64,000 nucleotides of DNA from Butyrivibrio sp. AE3004 (lineage in GTDB: Bacteria > Bacillota > Clostridia > Lachnospirales > Lachnospiraceae), in contig NZ_JNLQ01000002.1 in NCBI RefSeq assembly GCF_000703165.1, forward strand, positions 434,001-498,000, given 5' to 3'. Positions 1-8,855 of this stretch are shown here, one piece after another (within the stretch, counting starts at the first letter, position 1; each line of letters begins with the position of its first letter). Below the pieces are notes generated by a model. That model saw only the letters and a program-made list of their open reading frames with translations. It was not told the DNA's origin and did not search any database. The position numbers and the translations under genes were made by a program.

Positions 1-1
1 G

Positions 2-622
2 CTGATAGATCAGCTTATGCATGCTCTTGCCAGGGTGGCCGATGAAAATGGTAAATATACGAAGGAACATTCTGAGAGAGTCGCACTGTACTCAATGGAA
101 ATTGCGAGAAGTATGGGAAAAAGTCGCAAGGAGCAGTACGAGATATATCAGATGGGGCTTCTGCATGATATCGGAAAAATAGGGATTCCCGATTCAATAA
201 CCGCTAAACCGGAAGGTCTTCAGGATGATGAATACAGTCTTATGAAACAGCATCCTATGATAGGCGCCAGGATTCTTCAGAATATTACGGAGATTCCGGG
301 GCTTGCTGTGGGCGCCAGATGGCATCACGAGAGATATGACGGAAGCGGATATCCGGATGGGCTTATAGGCAATGCCATTCCTGAAGAAGCACGTATTATA
401 GGCTGTGCAGATGCATATGATGCGATGAGCTCCGAGAGGAATTATTCCGGAGTTATGAAACAGCAGAAGGTAAGAGAAGAAATTGAACGCGGAAAGGGAA
501 CTCAGTTTGATCCGAAGATAGCTGACATTCTTCTTCAAATGATAGATGATGACAAAAATTACGTTATGAACTCAGAGGTTCCGACTTATATTATTGAGGA
601 ATATTTTTCCAGATTGGAATGA
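2..622 (+). CDS. HD-GYP domain protein, C-terminal part (5' end outside window)
   Basis: Probable cyclic-di-GMP phosphodiesterase domain. The frame is open from base 2, so the gene enters from upstream. Counting from the Met at base 17, the conserved His18, the HD pair at residues 50-51 inside LLHDIGKIGIPD, the HHERYDGSGYPDGL block (103-116) and the ADAYDAM segment are all present. Together these are the HD-GYP signature, with metal-binding residues intact. The family hydrolyses c-di-GMP in the cytosol, often under an N-terminal sensor or receiver domain. That part lies outside the window, so the input signal is unknown. An intrinsic terminator follows about 100 bp after the stop. The domain is certain; substrate use is inferred. 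Confidence 0.93.
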   Translation: MIDQLMHALARVADENGKYTKEHSERVALYSMEIARSMGKSRKEQYEIYQMGLLHDIGKIGIPDSITAKPEGLQDDEYSLMKQHPMIGARILQNITEIPGLAVGARWHHERYDGSGYPDGLIGNAIPEEARIIGCADAYDAMSSERNYSGVMKQQKVREEIERGKGTQFDPKIADILLQMIDDDKNYVMNSEVPTYIIEEYFSRLE

Positions 623-712
623 GGAAAAATTCATAGTCAATTGTTATTCTTAATTCCTGCAAGAGTGTAAAAAAATTTAAGCAGAGAAGAATAATTCAAT
701 TTTTGAGTTCGA

Positions 713-741
713 TTGAAAAGCATGACACATCGTGGTAAAAT
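713..741 (+). promoter_or_regulatory. Possible ptb-buk promoter
   Basis: TTGAAA (713-718) and TAAAAT (736-741) are 17 bp apart. Transcription would start near 748, inside the 3' arm of the preceding terminator, leaving a leader of about 70 nt before ptb. A second pair (770-798) would start too close to the ribosome site to be useful. Confidence 0.45.
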
Positions 742-764
742 TTTAACGATGTGCCATGTTTTTT
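721..764 (+). terminator. Intrinsic terminator after the HD-GYP gene
   Basis: An imperfect inverted repeat (CATG-A-CACATCGT pairing with ACGATGTG-C-CATG) is followed by TTTTTT. It closes the upstream transcription unit. The putative ptb promoter overlaps it. Confidence 0.75.
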
Positions 765-815
765 ATTAATTGTGGCTCAATATAAATTTGTTTATATAAC
801 CCAGGAGGTACACTG

Positions 816-1733
816 ATGAGTAAGAGTTTCGACGATATTCTTGCAAAGTTAAAGACAGCCAGCACTAAGAAGCTTGCAGTAGCTTGTGCACAGGATGAGC
901 CTGTTCTTGAGGCTGTTAAGCTGGCAAAGGAGCGCGGCATCGCAGATGCTATTCTTGTAGGCGATAAGGAAGAAATTGAGAAGATTGCTGCAGGTATGGG
1001 CATGGATCTTTCACAGTTCGAAATTATCGATGAGAAGGATACAGTAGAGGCTGCAACTAAGGCAGTATCACTTGTTCATGATGGCAAGGCTGATATTTAT
1101 ATGAAGGGACAGCTTGATTCCAAGACATTCCTTAAGTCTGTTTTGAATAAGGAAGTTGGACTTCGTACAGGTCGTCCTCTTTCTCATGTATGTGTGTTTG
1201 AGATTCCCGGCATTGACCGTCTTCTTTTCCTTACAGACGTTGCTTTCATGCCTTATCCCACTCTTGAAGATAAAAAGGTTATCATTGAATATACAGTAAA
1301 TGTTGCAAGAGCTTGTGGCGTTGAGTGTCCTAAGGTTGCTCCTCTTGCAGCTGTTGAAGTTGTAAATGACAAGATGCCCGTAACTGTTGAGGCTGCTGAG
1401 CTTACACGTCTCAATGAGGCAGGTGAGATTAAGAACTGCATCGTTGACGGACCTCTTTCAATGGATCTTGCAATCGATCCTTCTGCGGCAGAACACAAGG
1501 CAGGCGCTAAGGACCGTAAGATTGTAGGTGACGCAGATATCCTTCTTTTCCCTGATATTCATGCAGGTAACCTTACATACAAGACAATCGTTCGTCTTGC
1601 TACAGTTAAGAACGGTAACATCCTTACAGGAACCAAGGCTCCCGTAATTCTTACATCACGTTCTGATTCTGTTGAGGTTAAGCTCAACTCTATCGCACTT
1701 GCAGCAGTAGTAGCAGAAGAGAAGAATTTATAA
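816..1733 (+). CDS. ptb: Phosphate butyryltransferase
   Basis: Converts butyryl-CoA plus phosphate to butyryl phosphate plus CoA, the penultimate step of butyrate formation by the kinase route. The 305-residue product has the usual length and is a single PTA/PTB-type acyltransferase domain, with the family segments [15 protein letters not shown] and [11 protein letters not shown] and the late GNLTYK block. A strong CAGGAGG site lies about 8 nt before the ATG. Butyrate kinase follows after 23 bp, so the two are co-transcribed and together make ATP from butyryl-CoA. Codon use resembles the ribosomal genes, which fits high expression. The adjacent butyrate kinase makes this more likely than a phosphotransacetylase. 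Confidence 0.96.
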   Translation: MSKSFDDILAKLKTASTKKLAVACAQDEPVLEAVKLAKERGIADAILVGDKEEIEKIAAGMGMDLSQFEIIDEKDTVEAATKAVSLVHDGKADIYMKGQLDSKTFLKSVLNKEVGLRTGRPLSHVCVFEIPGIDRLLFLTDVAFMPYPTLEDKKVIIEYTVNVARACGVECPKVAPLAAVEVVNDKMPVTVEAAELTRLNEAGEIKNCIVDGPLSMDLAIDPSAAEHKAGAKDRKIVGDADILLFPDIHAGNLTYKTIVRLATVKNGNILTGTKAPVILTSRSDSVEVKLNSIALAAVVAEEKNL

Positions 1734-1756
1734 TAAGGGAAAAAGGAGAGAAAACC

Positions 1757-2824
1757 ATGATCAAAAGTTTAATTATCAATCCGGGTTCCACATCAACAAA
1801 GCTTGGTATTTTCGAGGATGAGACACTTAAAATGGATGAGACACTCCGCCATCCCACAGAGGAGATTGCAAAGTATGATCACATCACTGATCAGCTTGGC
1901 TGGAGAAAGGAACTCATTCTTAACTTCCTCAAAGAGTCAAATGTAGACGTAAAGTCTTTCAATGTTATTGTAGGCCGCGGCGGACTTGTTAAGCCCATCC
2001 CCGGTGGTACATACGAGGTTAATGATGCTCTTCTTAAGGACCTCAAGGCAGGTGTTCAGGGTGAACACGCAAGTAACCTTGGCGGACTTCTTGCAAAGGA
2101 AATCGCTGACGAGATCGGTGTTCCTTCCTACATCGTAGATCCTGTTGTTGTAGACGAGCTCTGCGATGAAGCAAGAGTTTCAGGTCTTCCTGAGCTTCCC
2201 AGAGTATCAATTTTCCATGCACTCAATCAGAAGGCTGTTGCCAGAAGATTTGCAAAGGAAAACAACAAGAAGTATGAGGATATCAATCTTGTAGTAGTTC
2301 ACCTTGGCGGCGGCGTTTCCGTAGGTGCTCACAAGAATGGTCAGATCATCGACGTATTCAACGCTCTTGATGGTGACGGAGCTATGTCTCCTGAGCGTGC
2401 AGGCGGACTTCCTACAGGTGGTCTTATTAAGCTTTGCTTCTCAGGAAAATATTCTGAGGCAGAGGTTAGAAAGATGGCAGTTGGTAATGGCGGTTTCAAT
2501 GCATGGCTTGGAACCAACGATATGAGAAACGTTATCAAGATGAGAGATGAGGGTAATGAGAAGGCAAAGCTTGTTATCGATGCGTTCATCTTCCAACTTG
2601 CAAAGAATATCGGATCAATGGCAGCAGTACTTGACGGTAAGGTTGATCAGATCATCATTACAGGTGGTATTGCTTATAATGCACCTCTTATGGAAAGACT
2701 TTCAGAGAAGGTTAAATTCATTGCACCTGTAACTGTATATCCCGGTGAGGATGAGCTTCTTGCGCTTGCACAGGGAGCACTTCGTGTAATGAATGGCGAA
2801 GAGAAAGCTAAGATTTACGAATAA
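1757..2824 (+). CDS. buk: Butyrate kinase
   Basis: Transfers phosphate from butyryl phosphate to ADP, giving butyrate and ATP. The 355-residue protein belongs to the ASKHA acetate/butyrate kinase fold. The N-terminal phosphate-binding [13 protein letters not shown] lies near residues 7-19, [14 protein letters not shown] in the middle, [17 protein letters not shown] next, and the adenosine-binding IITGGIAYN late in the chain. The ATG follows an AAGGAGAG site. It sits 23 bp after ptb and ends in a strong terminator, so ptb-buk forms a closed two-gene operon. Branched-chain fatty acid kinases are close relatives, but the pairing with ptb in this setting favours butyrate. Confidence 0.96.
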   Translation: MIKSLIINPGSTSTKLGIFEDETLKMDETLRHPTEEIAKYDHITDQLGWRKELILNFLKESNVDVKSFNVIVGRGGLVKPIPGGTYEVNDALLKDLKAGVQGEHASNLGGLLAKEIADEIGVPSYIVDPVVVDELCDEARVSGLPELPRVSIFHALNQKAVARRFAKENNKKYEDINLVVVHLGGGVSVGAHKNGQIIDVFNALDGDGAMSPERAGGLPTGGLIKLCFSGKYSEAEVRKMAVGNGGFNAWLGTNDMRNVIKMRDEGNEKAKLVIDAFIFQLAKNIGSMAAVLDGKVDQIIITGGIAYNAPLMERLSEKVKFIAPVTVYPGEDELLALAQGALRVMNGEEKAKIYE

Positions 2825-2883
2825 TAGCCTGGCAGAGCATTTAGCAATTGTAGAGCTTGGCAGAATTTATTATTTGAATTACC

Positions 2884-2921
2884 GGCCCTTCCGGGTGATG
2901 ATGCTCGGAGGGGCCTTTTTT
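2884..2921 (+). terminator. Intrinsic terminator of ptb-buk
   Basis: A G+C-rich stem (GGCCCTTCCGGG with CTCGGAGGGGCC, including wobble pairs) is followed directly by TTTTTTAT. Confidence 0.9.
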
Positions 2922-2985
2922 ATGAATTAGGGATTCCGAAATCCACCGAGGGTGGGGCAACTTGGGTTGAAGGATGAAAAAGGGT

Positions 2986-4590
2986 ATGAAGGTATTTTTG
3001 GTAGAAGATGAGTATGTTGTAAGGGAAGGTATAAAAAATAATGTGGATTGGGCTGCCCACGGTTACGAATTTTGTGGTGAAGCGGGGGACGGAGAAGTTG
3101 CGTATCCGATGATTCAGAAGCTTCAGCCGGACATTATTATTACAGATATAAAAATGCCTTTTATGGATGGACTTACACTTAGCCGTATGGTTAAGGAACA
3201 GTTTCCCTGGATGGAGATAATTCTTCTTACAGGTTATGAGGATTTTCAATATGCACAGGAAGCAATCAGGATTGGGGTATCCTGTTATCTCTCAAAGCCG
3301 ATAAGCGGAGATAACCTGATAAAGGAGGTTGATTCGCTTGCTGAGAAAATCAATGAAAAGCGGCAGGAACGAGAGGTTAAGAAACGTTACGAAGAAGAAA
3401 TGAAGGAACGTACGGAGTATGAAAAGCAGGAGCTTTTCAGCGATCTGATATCCGGGAACAAAAATCTTGCGGAAATTATCGAAAGCTCGAAGAAGCTCCA
3501 GGTTGACCTTACTGCGATAATATTTAATGTTATTCTTTTGAAGGTTTGGTCTACCAGGCATGATGCTTTTGAATACTCAAAGAGCGTTGTTGAGATAGAA
3601 AAAGGTGTCAGAGAAATTGCGGAAAAAATGGGGGCGATTTTCTTTGACCTTGGAGTTGAGGGCATCGCGCTTCTTTTCAAGGGTGATGACGATGCTTCAA
3701 TAGAAAAAAGTATTGCTGATAGCATATTGCAGATGAAGGAATTGTTTGAGGGCTATCATCATATAAGATATTTTGGCGGAGTGGGACAGAGTGTCGGAAG
3801 AATAAGTGATATACCTGTTTCTTTTGCATGGGCAAGCAGAGCCTTTGCTCATATGTATTTGACAGAAGACAACGGTTTTCTTGTGGGCTCCGAAGAAAAG
3901 CTGCATCCCGATAAGAACGATGTTGTTTTATCTGAAATAGATCCAAAACACATTGATAGAAAACTAATAAAGGAGTTTCTAAGGAGAGGCGACGTCTCGG
4001 AAACAGAGTTCTTTGTGGAAGAGTTTATAGGTGGAATGGGGAAAAATGCCATTAGATCCACATTGCTGAGGCAGTACATAGCGATGGATGTTTATTTTTG
4101 TGTTGTGGATTTTCTGGAGAATGAGCTTGGAAATGATGAAAAGCCGGAAATACCCACTCCGGAAGTTCTTGCAGATGAAGGACGAACTCAGCAGTACATG
4201 GTAAGGATCATAAGCAGAGGTGCTGCGCTAAGGGAGGATGATTCCAAGGGACATTATCGGGATGCTGTAAATCAGGTTATAGCGTATATAGAGGAACATT
4301 TTACAGAGGAAGATCTGTCTCTAAATACATTGGCTGCTCATGTGAATTTTTCACCGAACCATCTGAGCGCGGTTTTCAGGCAGCAGACAGGTCAGCCGTT
4401 TATCAAATATCTTACGGACTATAGGATGAATGCAGCAAAGGATCTGCTTAGAACAACAGCCAAGAAAAGCAATGAGATAGGGCTTTTGGTGGGCTACAAG
4501 GATCCTCACTATTTTTCATATCTCTTCAAGAAAACACAGGGTGTTACACCAACTCAGTACAGAGGCGGTGGTCGCACGGAGGAAGGCTGA
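2986..4590 (+). CDS. YesN-type response regulator (REC plus AraC-family DNA binding)
   Basis: Transcription factor of a two-component pair. The N-terminal receiver domain (about residues 1-120) holds the acidic pair ED and the phospho-acceptor Asp54 in IITDIKMPFMDG. A middle region of about 250 residues has the coiled and linker character usual in YesN-like proteins. The C-terminal 100 residues are a double helix-turn-helix AraC domain (SPNHLSAVFRQQTGQPF, then GYKDPHYFSYLFKKTQG). An ATG at 2974 is also possible, but AAGGATG is well placed for the ATG at 2986. The stop overlaps the kinase start (TGATG), so the pair is translationally coupled. It probably activates the sugar-transport genes just downstream. 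Confidence 0.93.
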   Translation: MKVFLVEDEYVVREGIKNNVDWAAHGYEFCGEAGDGEVAYPMIQKLQPDIIITDIKMPFMDGLTLSRMVKEQFPWMEIILLTGYEDFQYAQEAIRIGVSCYLSKPISGDNLIKEVDSLAEKINEKRQEREVKKRYEEEMKERTEYEKQELFSDLISGNKNLAEIIESSKKLQVDLTAIIFNVILLKVWSTRHDAFEYSKSVVEIEKGVREIAEKMGAIFFDLGVEGIALLFKGDDDASIEKSIADSILQMKELFEGYHHIRYFGGVGQSVGRISDIPVSFAWASRAFAHMYLTEDNGFLVGSEEKLHPDKNDVVLSEIDPKHIDRKLIKEFLRRGDVSETEFFVEEFIGGMGKNAIRSTLLRQYIAMDVYFCVVDFLENELGNDEKPEIPTPEVLADEGRTQQYMVRIISRGAALREDDSKGHYRDAVNQVIAYIEEHFTEEDLSLNTLAAHVNFSPNHLSAVFRQQTGQPFIKYLTDYRMNAAKDLLRTTAKKSNEIGLLVGYKDPHYFSYLFKKTQGVTPTQYRGGGRTEEG

Positions 4591-5930
4591 TGGAGAATGA
4601 AAAAGTTAGAAGCAGCAGAATCCGCAAGGGGCACTCAAAGCTTGCGAATCAGATCCGAATCACATATATGATATTGCTTTTGCCAAGTATTGTTTTCATG
4701 GCATATGCTTTTTATACACTCTATATGATAAATGAGAGGTATGACGAGATGCTGGGATCAGTGGTAGCGGCCAGTGAATTCAGTCTGGATTTTAAGGAGG
4801 ATTTTGATTACGAGACCTATCTGCTGATAGTGGGAAATGTGAAGCTTGAAGATTCGAAGATCCCCGGATATCTTTCCGATGCGAGGAAAGTAGTAGATTC
4901 CCTTGAAGTTTATACGGATGATGCCGATAACAGAAAACGTCTGGAGAGTGCTGCGAAGTATCTTGATAATCTCGAAGTTTATATACAGCGAATAGAAGAT
5001 AATATGAACTACGAGGACAGATATGATAATAACATTACTATTTGGGAGAACGATGTTCAGATTGTAACATCACTTTTACAGGAAACAATTAATGAGTATG
5101 TTTACTATGAAAACAGGCAGCTGCAGACAGCGCAGATGGAGACAAAGAAATTCTATTTTGATATAGTCAAAATTTCTGTGGGAATAGTTGTTGTTATTTT
5201 TCTGTTTGTAATGATTATTTCCTTTTTCGGACCGCTTCTTATCACCCGTCCTATCGAAGAACAGGTAAAAAGGGAGCAGAAGCAGCTTCGAAAAGCGGAG
5301 TTTGAACTTTTGCAGGCGCAGATAAATCCTCACTTTTTATATAATACTCTCGATGCTATAGTGTGGTCTGCGGAGGCTGGTAATCAAAAACAGGTTGTCA
5401 GCATGGTGGGCAGTCTGTCGGATTTTTTCAGAAGCTCTCTTAATAAGGGAAAAGAAATTGTGACCATACGTGAAGATCTTCAGCATGTAAGAAGCTACCT
5501 TGAAATACAGCAGATAAGGTATCAGGATATCCTGACTTATGAGATAGATGTTCCGGAAGAGATTTATGAATACACAATCCCAAAGATAACAATACAGCCT
5601 GTGGTTGAAAATGCTCTTTATCATGGAATAAAGAATAAAAGGGGCGGAGGCAGGATTGTAGTAACCGGGGGAGATCTTGGCGATAGCATTCAGATTACAG
5701 TTAAGGATGACGGAATAGGCATGACCGGGGAAAGGCTTGAACAGATAAGAGAAAGTCTTAAAAGTGATAAGCCCGGTGAGAATACCATATACGGGCTTTA
5801 TAATATAAATGAGAGAATAAAGCTTTCTTTCGGAGATGAGTACGGAGTTGCAATAGATGCTGCTGCCGGCGTTGGAACCATAGTGAATATCCGTCTGCCG
5901 AAAATCTTAACCGAAATCGTAAAAAAATGA
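4590..5930 (+). CDS. YesM-type sensor histidine kinase
   Basis: Membrane sensor partner of the preceding regulator. Two transmembrane segments (about residues 24-46 and 194-216) frame an extracellular region of about 150 residues. That region is short and helical rather than a full Cache domain. The cytosolic part has the His_kinase motif QINPHFLYNTLDA with His248 as the predicted phosphorylation site. A HATPase domain follows with VVENALYHGIKNK (N box) and DDGIGM (G1 box). There is little room for a HAMP domain between TM2 and the kinase core. The family commonly senses sugars, often through a binding protein. The nearby binding-protein genes suggest that here too, by inference. Confidence 0.92.
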   Translation: MENEKVRSSRIRKGHSKLANQIRITYMILLLPSIVFMAYAFYTLYMINERYDEMLGSVVAASEFSLDFKEDFDYETYLLIVGNVKLEDSKIPGYLSDARKVVDSLEVYTDDADNRKRLESAAKYLDNLEVYIQRIEDNMNYEDRYDNNITIWENDVQIVTSLLQETINEYVYYENRQLQTAQMETKKFYFDIVKISVGIVVVIFLFVMIISFFGPLLITRPIEEQVKREQKQLRKAEFELLQAQINPHFLYNTLDAIVWSAEAGNQKQVVSMVGSLSDFFRSSLNKGKEIVTIREDLQHVRSYLEIQQIRYQDILTYEIDVPEEIYEYTIPKITIQPVVENALYHGIKNKRGGGRIVVTGGDLGDSIQITVKDDGIGMTGERLEQIRESLKSDKPGENTIYGLYNINERIKLSFGDEYGVAIDAAAGVGTIVNIRLPKILTEIVKK

Positions 5931-6010
5931 AACGCTTTGAAAAAAGTGTAAAAAATTCAACTTCATTACATTTTTTATTCAATGGCTTTTTGTTATGAAA
6001 AAATTAGAAT

Positions 6011-6054
6011 AGTAATTGTTAAGGGAATAGGTCCTTTAGCAATTACTTTTTTTA
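6011..6054 (+). terminator. Terminator hairpin between the sensor kinase and the binding protein
   Basis: AGTAATTGTTAAGG pairs with CCTTTAGCAATTACT and is followed by TTTTTTT, ending only a few bases before the ribosome site of the next gene. It ends the two-component operon. It could also attenuate the transporter if that is transcribed from further upstream. A TAGAAT box at 6005-6010 has no good -35, as expected of an activator-dependent promoter. Confidence 0.7.
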
Positions 6055-6072
6055 ATTAGGAGGAAAAAAGTT

Positions 6073-7161
6073 ATGAAGAAGAAAGTATTGTCAGTTTTAA
6101 TGGCATCCACAATGGCACTTAGCCTTGTTGCATGTGGCGGCGGAGCTAAACAGGAAACACCTGCAGCTACAGAGACACCTGCAGCAGAGGAGACAAAAGA
6201 AGAGGCTCCTGCGGAGGAAGCAACTGAAGATACAGCAGCAGAAGAGACAGCTACAGAGGATACATCCGCAGCTTCAGGAGATCTTATCAAGGTTGGTATT
6301 ATCAATAACGATCCTAACGAGTCTGGCTATCGTACAGCTAACGATGCTGACTTGAAGGCAATGTTTACAGAAGCAAACGGCTATGATGCATCATTTGCAT
6401 ACAGCTTGAAGAATGATGAGCAGATCGCAGCTGCTCAGACATTTATCCAGGATGAAGTAGATTATCTTCTTCTTTCTGCAGCTGATACAGCAGGCTGGGA
6501 TTCAGTTCTCCAGGATGCACAGACAGCAGGCGTTAAGGTTATTCTTTTTGACCGTACTATAGATGCAGATCCCAGTCTTTATGAGGCTTCAATCGTTTCA
6601 GATATGGCTAAGGAAGGCGAGATGGCAGTTGAGTGGCTTGCGGGTCAGGGACTTGACGAGTACAACATCATCCATATCCAGGGTGTTATGGGTAGTGCAG
6701 CTCAGCAGGGCCGCAGTGGCGCTCTTAGTGATAAGGCAGCAGCTGAGTCAAACTGGAACCTTGTAACGCAGCAGACAGCTGAGTGGAACGCAGAGAAAGC
6801 TCAGCAGATCGTACAGTCAGTTATCGATGCCGGTACACCTTTCAACGTAATCTATGCAGAGAACGACGATATGGCTAAGGGTGCAGTTGCAGCTCTTGAT
6901 GCAGCAGGTATCTCTCACGGCGTAGGCAAAGACGTAATCGTTATGGGTTATGACTGCAACAAGTGGGCTCTTGAAGAGCTTCTTGCTCAGAACTGGAACT
7001 ATGACGGACAATGCAATCCTTTCCAGGCTAGCTACATTGATGAAATCATCAAGACTCTTGAGAGCGGACAGGCTCCTGCAGAGAAGACAATCATCATGGA
7101 TGAGAAGGGTTTCGACGCTGAGACAATCACTCAGGACGACGTTGATAAGTACGGAATCTGA
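6073..7161 (+). CDS. Sugar ABC transporter substrate-binding lipoprotein
   Basis: Extracellular sugar-binding protein of the ribose/galactose type I fold (Peripla_BP_4). The signal peptide ends in the lipobox LVAC, giving lipidated Cys21. A low-complexity Ala/Glu/Thr/Pro linker (about residues 26-72) tethers the binding domain to the membrane. The domain carries the family pattern GWDSVLQDAQTAGVKVILFDR and AENDDMAKGAVAALDAAG. It is the first gene of the transport operon, and strong hairpins follow it, which usually raises binding-protein mRNA over the rest of the operon. It is paralogous to the lipoprotein at 11043. The substrate is probably a furanose or another hexose/pentose, to judge from the YtfRT/YjfF-like partners. 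Confidence 0.93.
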   Translation: MKKKVLSVLMASTMALSLVACGGGAKQETPAATETPAAEETKEEAPAEEATEDTAAEETATEDTSAASGDLIKVGIINNDPNESGYRTANDADLKAMFTEANGYDASFAYSLKNDEQIAAAQTFIQDEVDYLLLSAADTAGWDSVLQDAQTAGVKVILFDRTIDADPSLYEASIVSDMAKEGEMAVEWLAGQGLDEYNIIHIQGVMGSAAQQGRSGALSDKAAAESNWNLVTQQTAEWNAEKAQQIVQSVIDAGTPFNVIYAENDDMAKGAVAALDAAGISHGVGKDVIVMGYDCNKWALEELLAQNWNYDGQCNPFQASYIDEIIKTLESGQAPAEKTIIMDEKGFDAETITQDDVDKYGI

Positions 7162-7200
7162 TTGATAAAGGCATAAAAATAATAAATAAAAAATAGTTTT

Positions 7201-7233
7201 TAAGCGCGGTGCGGAGTATCCGCATCGCGCTTA
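7201..7233 (+). other. Intercistronic stem-loop after the binding-protein gene
   Basis: A 15-bp near-perfect stem (TAAGCGCGGTGCGGA with TCCGCATCGCGCTTA, 3-nt loop) has no clean T run after it. A second weaker hairpin, base AGAGC/GGCTCT, spans about 7241-7292. Such stems protect the upstream message or partly terminate before the ATPase gene. Confidence 0.75.
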
Positions 7234-7343
7234 ATTTGAGCAGAGCACTTAGCAAGGTAGTATTACTCCGCTTAGTGCACTACTTGGCTCTGACTGATAT
7301 TAGGGGTGTTAGACAGAGTGTAATTAATTAGGAGGTAAAGCCG

Positions 7344-8852
7344 GTGGAAGAAAACAGAGTGCTCGAAATGCGAGGCATAAACAAAACCTTTCCGGGTGTT
7401 AAAGCGCTTCAAAATGTTGATTTTTCTCTGAACAAGGGAGAAATACATGCACTTATGGGGGAGAACGGAGCCGGAAAGTCAACTCTTATAAAAGTGCTTA
7501 CGGGTGTTTACAGCAAAGATGGCGGAACAATTAATCTTGAGGGACAAGGGGAGGTTACAATCCATTCACCTCAGGATGCGCAGAAATGCGGAATAAGTAC
7601 AGTTTATCAGGAAATCACTCTTTGTCCTAATCTGACTGTTGCAGAGAATATGTACATAGGACGAGGCGAGGGGAAACTTGCTAATTGGAAGAAGATGAAT
7701 GAGGATGCGGACAAGATTCTCAAATCTCTTGAAATTCCGGCAAAAGCAAACCAGCAGCTTTCGAATTGTTCATTGGCTGTACAGCAGATGGTTGCAATTG
7801 CAAGAGCCGTTGATATGGAGTGTAAAGTTCTTATTCTGGATGAGCCGACATCATCACTTGATGAGCAGGAGGTTGAAAAGCTCTTTGGTCTGATGAGAGA
7901 TTTAAAGAGCAGGGGAGTAGGTATTATTTTCGTAACTCATTTCCTTGATCAGGTATATGAAGTATGCGATAAAATAACCGTTTTGAGAGACGGTAAACTT
8001 GTGGGAGAGTATGAGATAAAAGACCTTCCGAGAGTCAAACTCGTTGCCAAGATGCTTGGTAAGGAGATGGACGATCTTTCCGATATCAAGGGAGAGGAAG
8101 GTGCATATGAAGGAGCGGATGCGGGAGAGAAGGTATTTGAGGCATCTGACCTTCAGAGCAATGCAGGAATCAAGCCTTTTGATTTTTATATCAGAAAAGG
8201 TGAGGTAAATGGCTTTACCGGGCTTCTCGGATCCGGAAGAAGTGAATGTGTAAGAGCAATATTCGGTGCGGACAGAATCCTCAAGGGCACTGTAAAGATG
8301 CACGGTAAAGAGGTTAAGATAAACAAACCGCTGGATGCTATGAAGCATGGAATAGCATATCTTCCCGAAGACAGAAAGGGAGACGGAATAATCGGAGATC
8401 TGTCTGTAAAGGAAAATATAATCCTTGCGCTTCAGGTGCTTACAGGGTTCTTCAAACCTTTCAGTAAGGCGCAGGTAAATGCTTTTGCAGAGGAGTACAT
8501 AAAGAAGCTGAATATCAAGACAGCTTCGGTTGATACACCAATAAAATCGCTTTCAGGCGGCAACCAGCAGAAGGTCATTCTTGCAAGATGGTTACTGATG
8601 CATCCTGAATATCTTATTCTTGATGAGCCTACAAGAGGTATAGATGTAGGAACCAAGGTTGATATTCAGAAGCTTGTGCTTGAGCTTGCAAAAGACGGGA
8701 TGAGCGTAACATTCATTTCGTCGGAAACGGATGAAATGCTGAGAACTTGCTCAAGGCTTGTTGTAATGAGAGACAGAAAGGTTGTCGGAGAGCTTTCGGG
8801 AGATGACCTTACACAGAATAAGATAATGAGTACTATCGCGGGGGATAAGTAA
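7344..8852 (+). CDS. ytfR: Sugar ABC transporter ATPase with two ATP-binding domains
   Basis: Energy-coupling subunit of a carbohydrate uptake transporter of the RbsA/MglA/YtfR class. The 502-residue protein has two ABC domains. The first holds GENGAGKST (39-47) and ILDEPTSSLD. The second has the usual modified P-loop GLLGSGRSE, SGGNQQKV and ILDEPTRGID. GTG at 7344 is the start, behind AGGAGG. It lies between the binding protein and two permease genes in the order ytfQ-ytfR-ytfT-yjfF known from Escherichia coli. The class assignment is secure; calling it the galactofuranose subtype rests on gene order and on the YtfQ-like lipoprotein at the operon end. Confidence 0.95.
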   Translation: MEENRVLEMRGINKTFPGVKALQNVDFSLNKGEIHALMGENGAGKSTLIKVLTGVYSKDGGTINLEGQGEVTIHSPQDAQKCGISTVYQEITLCPNLTVAENMYIGRGEGKLANWKKMNEDADKILKSLEIPAKANQQLSNCSLAVQQMVAIARAVDMECKVLILDEPTSSLDEQEVEKLFGLMRDLKSRGVGIIFVTHFLDQVYEVCDKITVLRDGKLVGEYEIKDLPRVKLVAKMLGKEMDDLSDIKGEEGAYEGADAGEKVFEASDLQSNAGIKPFDFYIRKGEVNGFTGLLGSGRSECVRAIFGADRILKGTVKMHGKEVKINKPLDAMKHGIAYLPEDRKGDGIIGDLSVKENIILALQVLTGFFKPFSKAQVNAFAEEYIKKLNIKTASVDTPIKSLSGGNQQKVILARWLLMHPEYLILDEPTRGIDVGTKVDIQKLVLELAKDGMSVTFISSETDEMLRTCSRLVVMRDRKVVGELSGDDLTQNKIMSTIAGDK

Positions 8853-8855
8853 GAT

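Noticed and set aside
770..798. ptb promoter TTGTGG-17-TATATA
   Set aside because: Transcription would start within the ribosome-binding site of ptb; the upstream pair at 713-741 is better.
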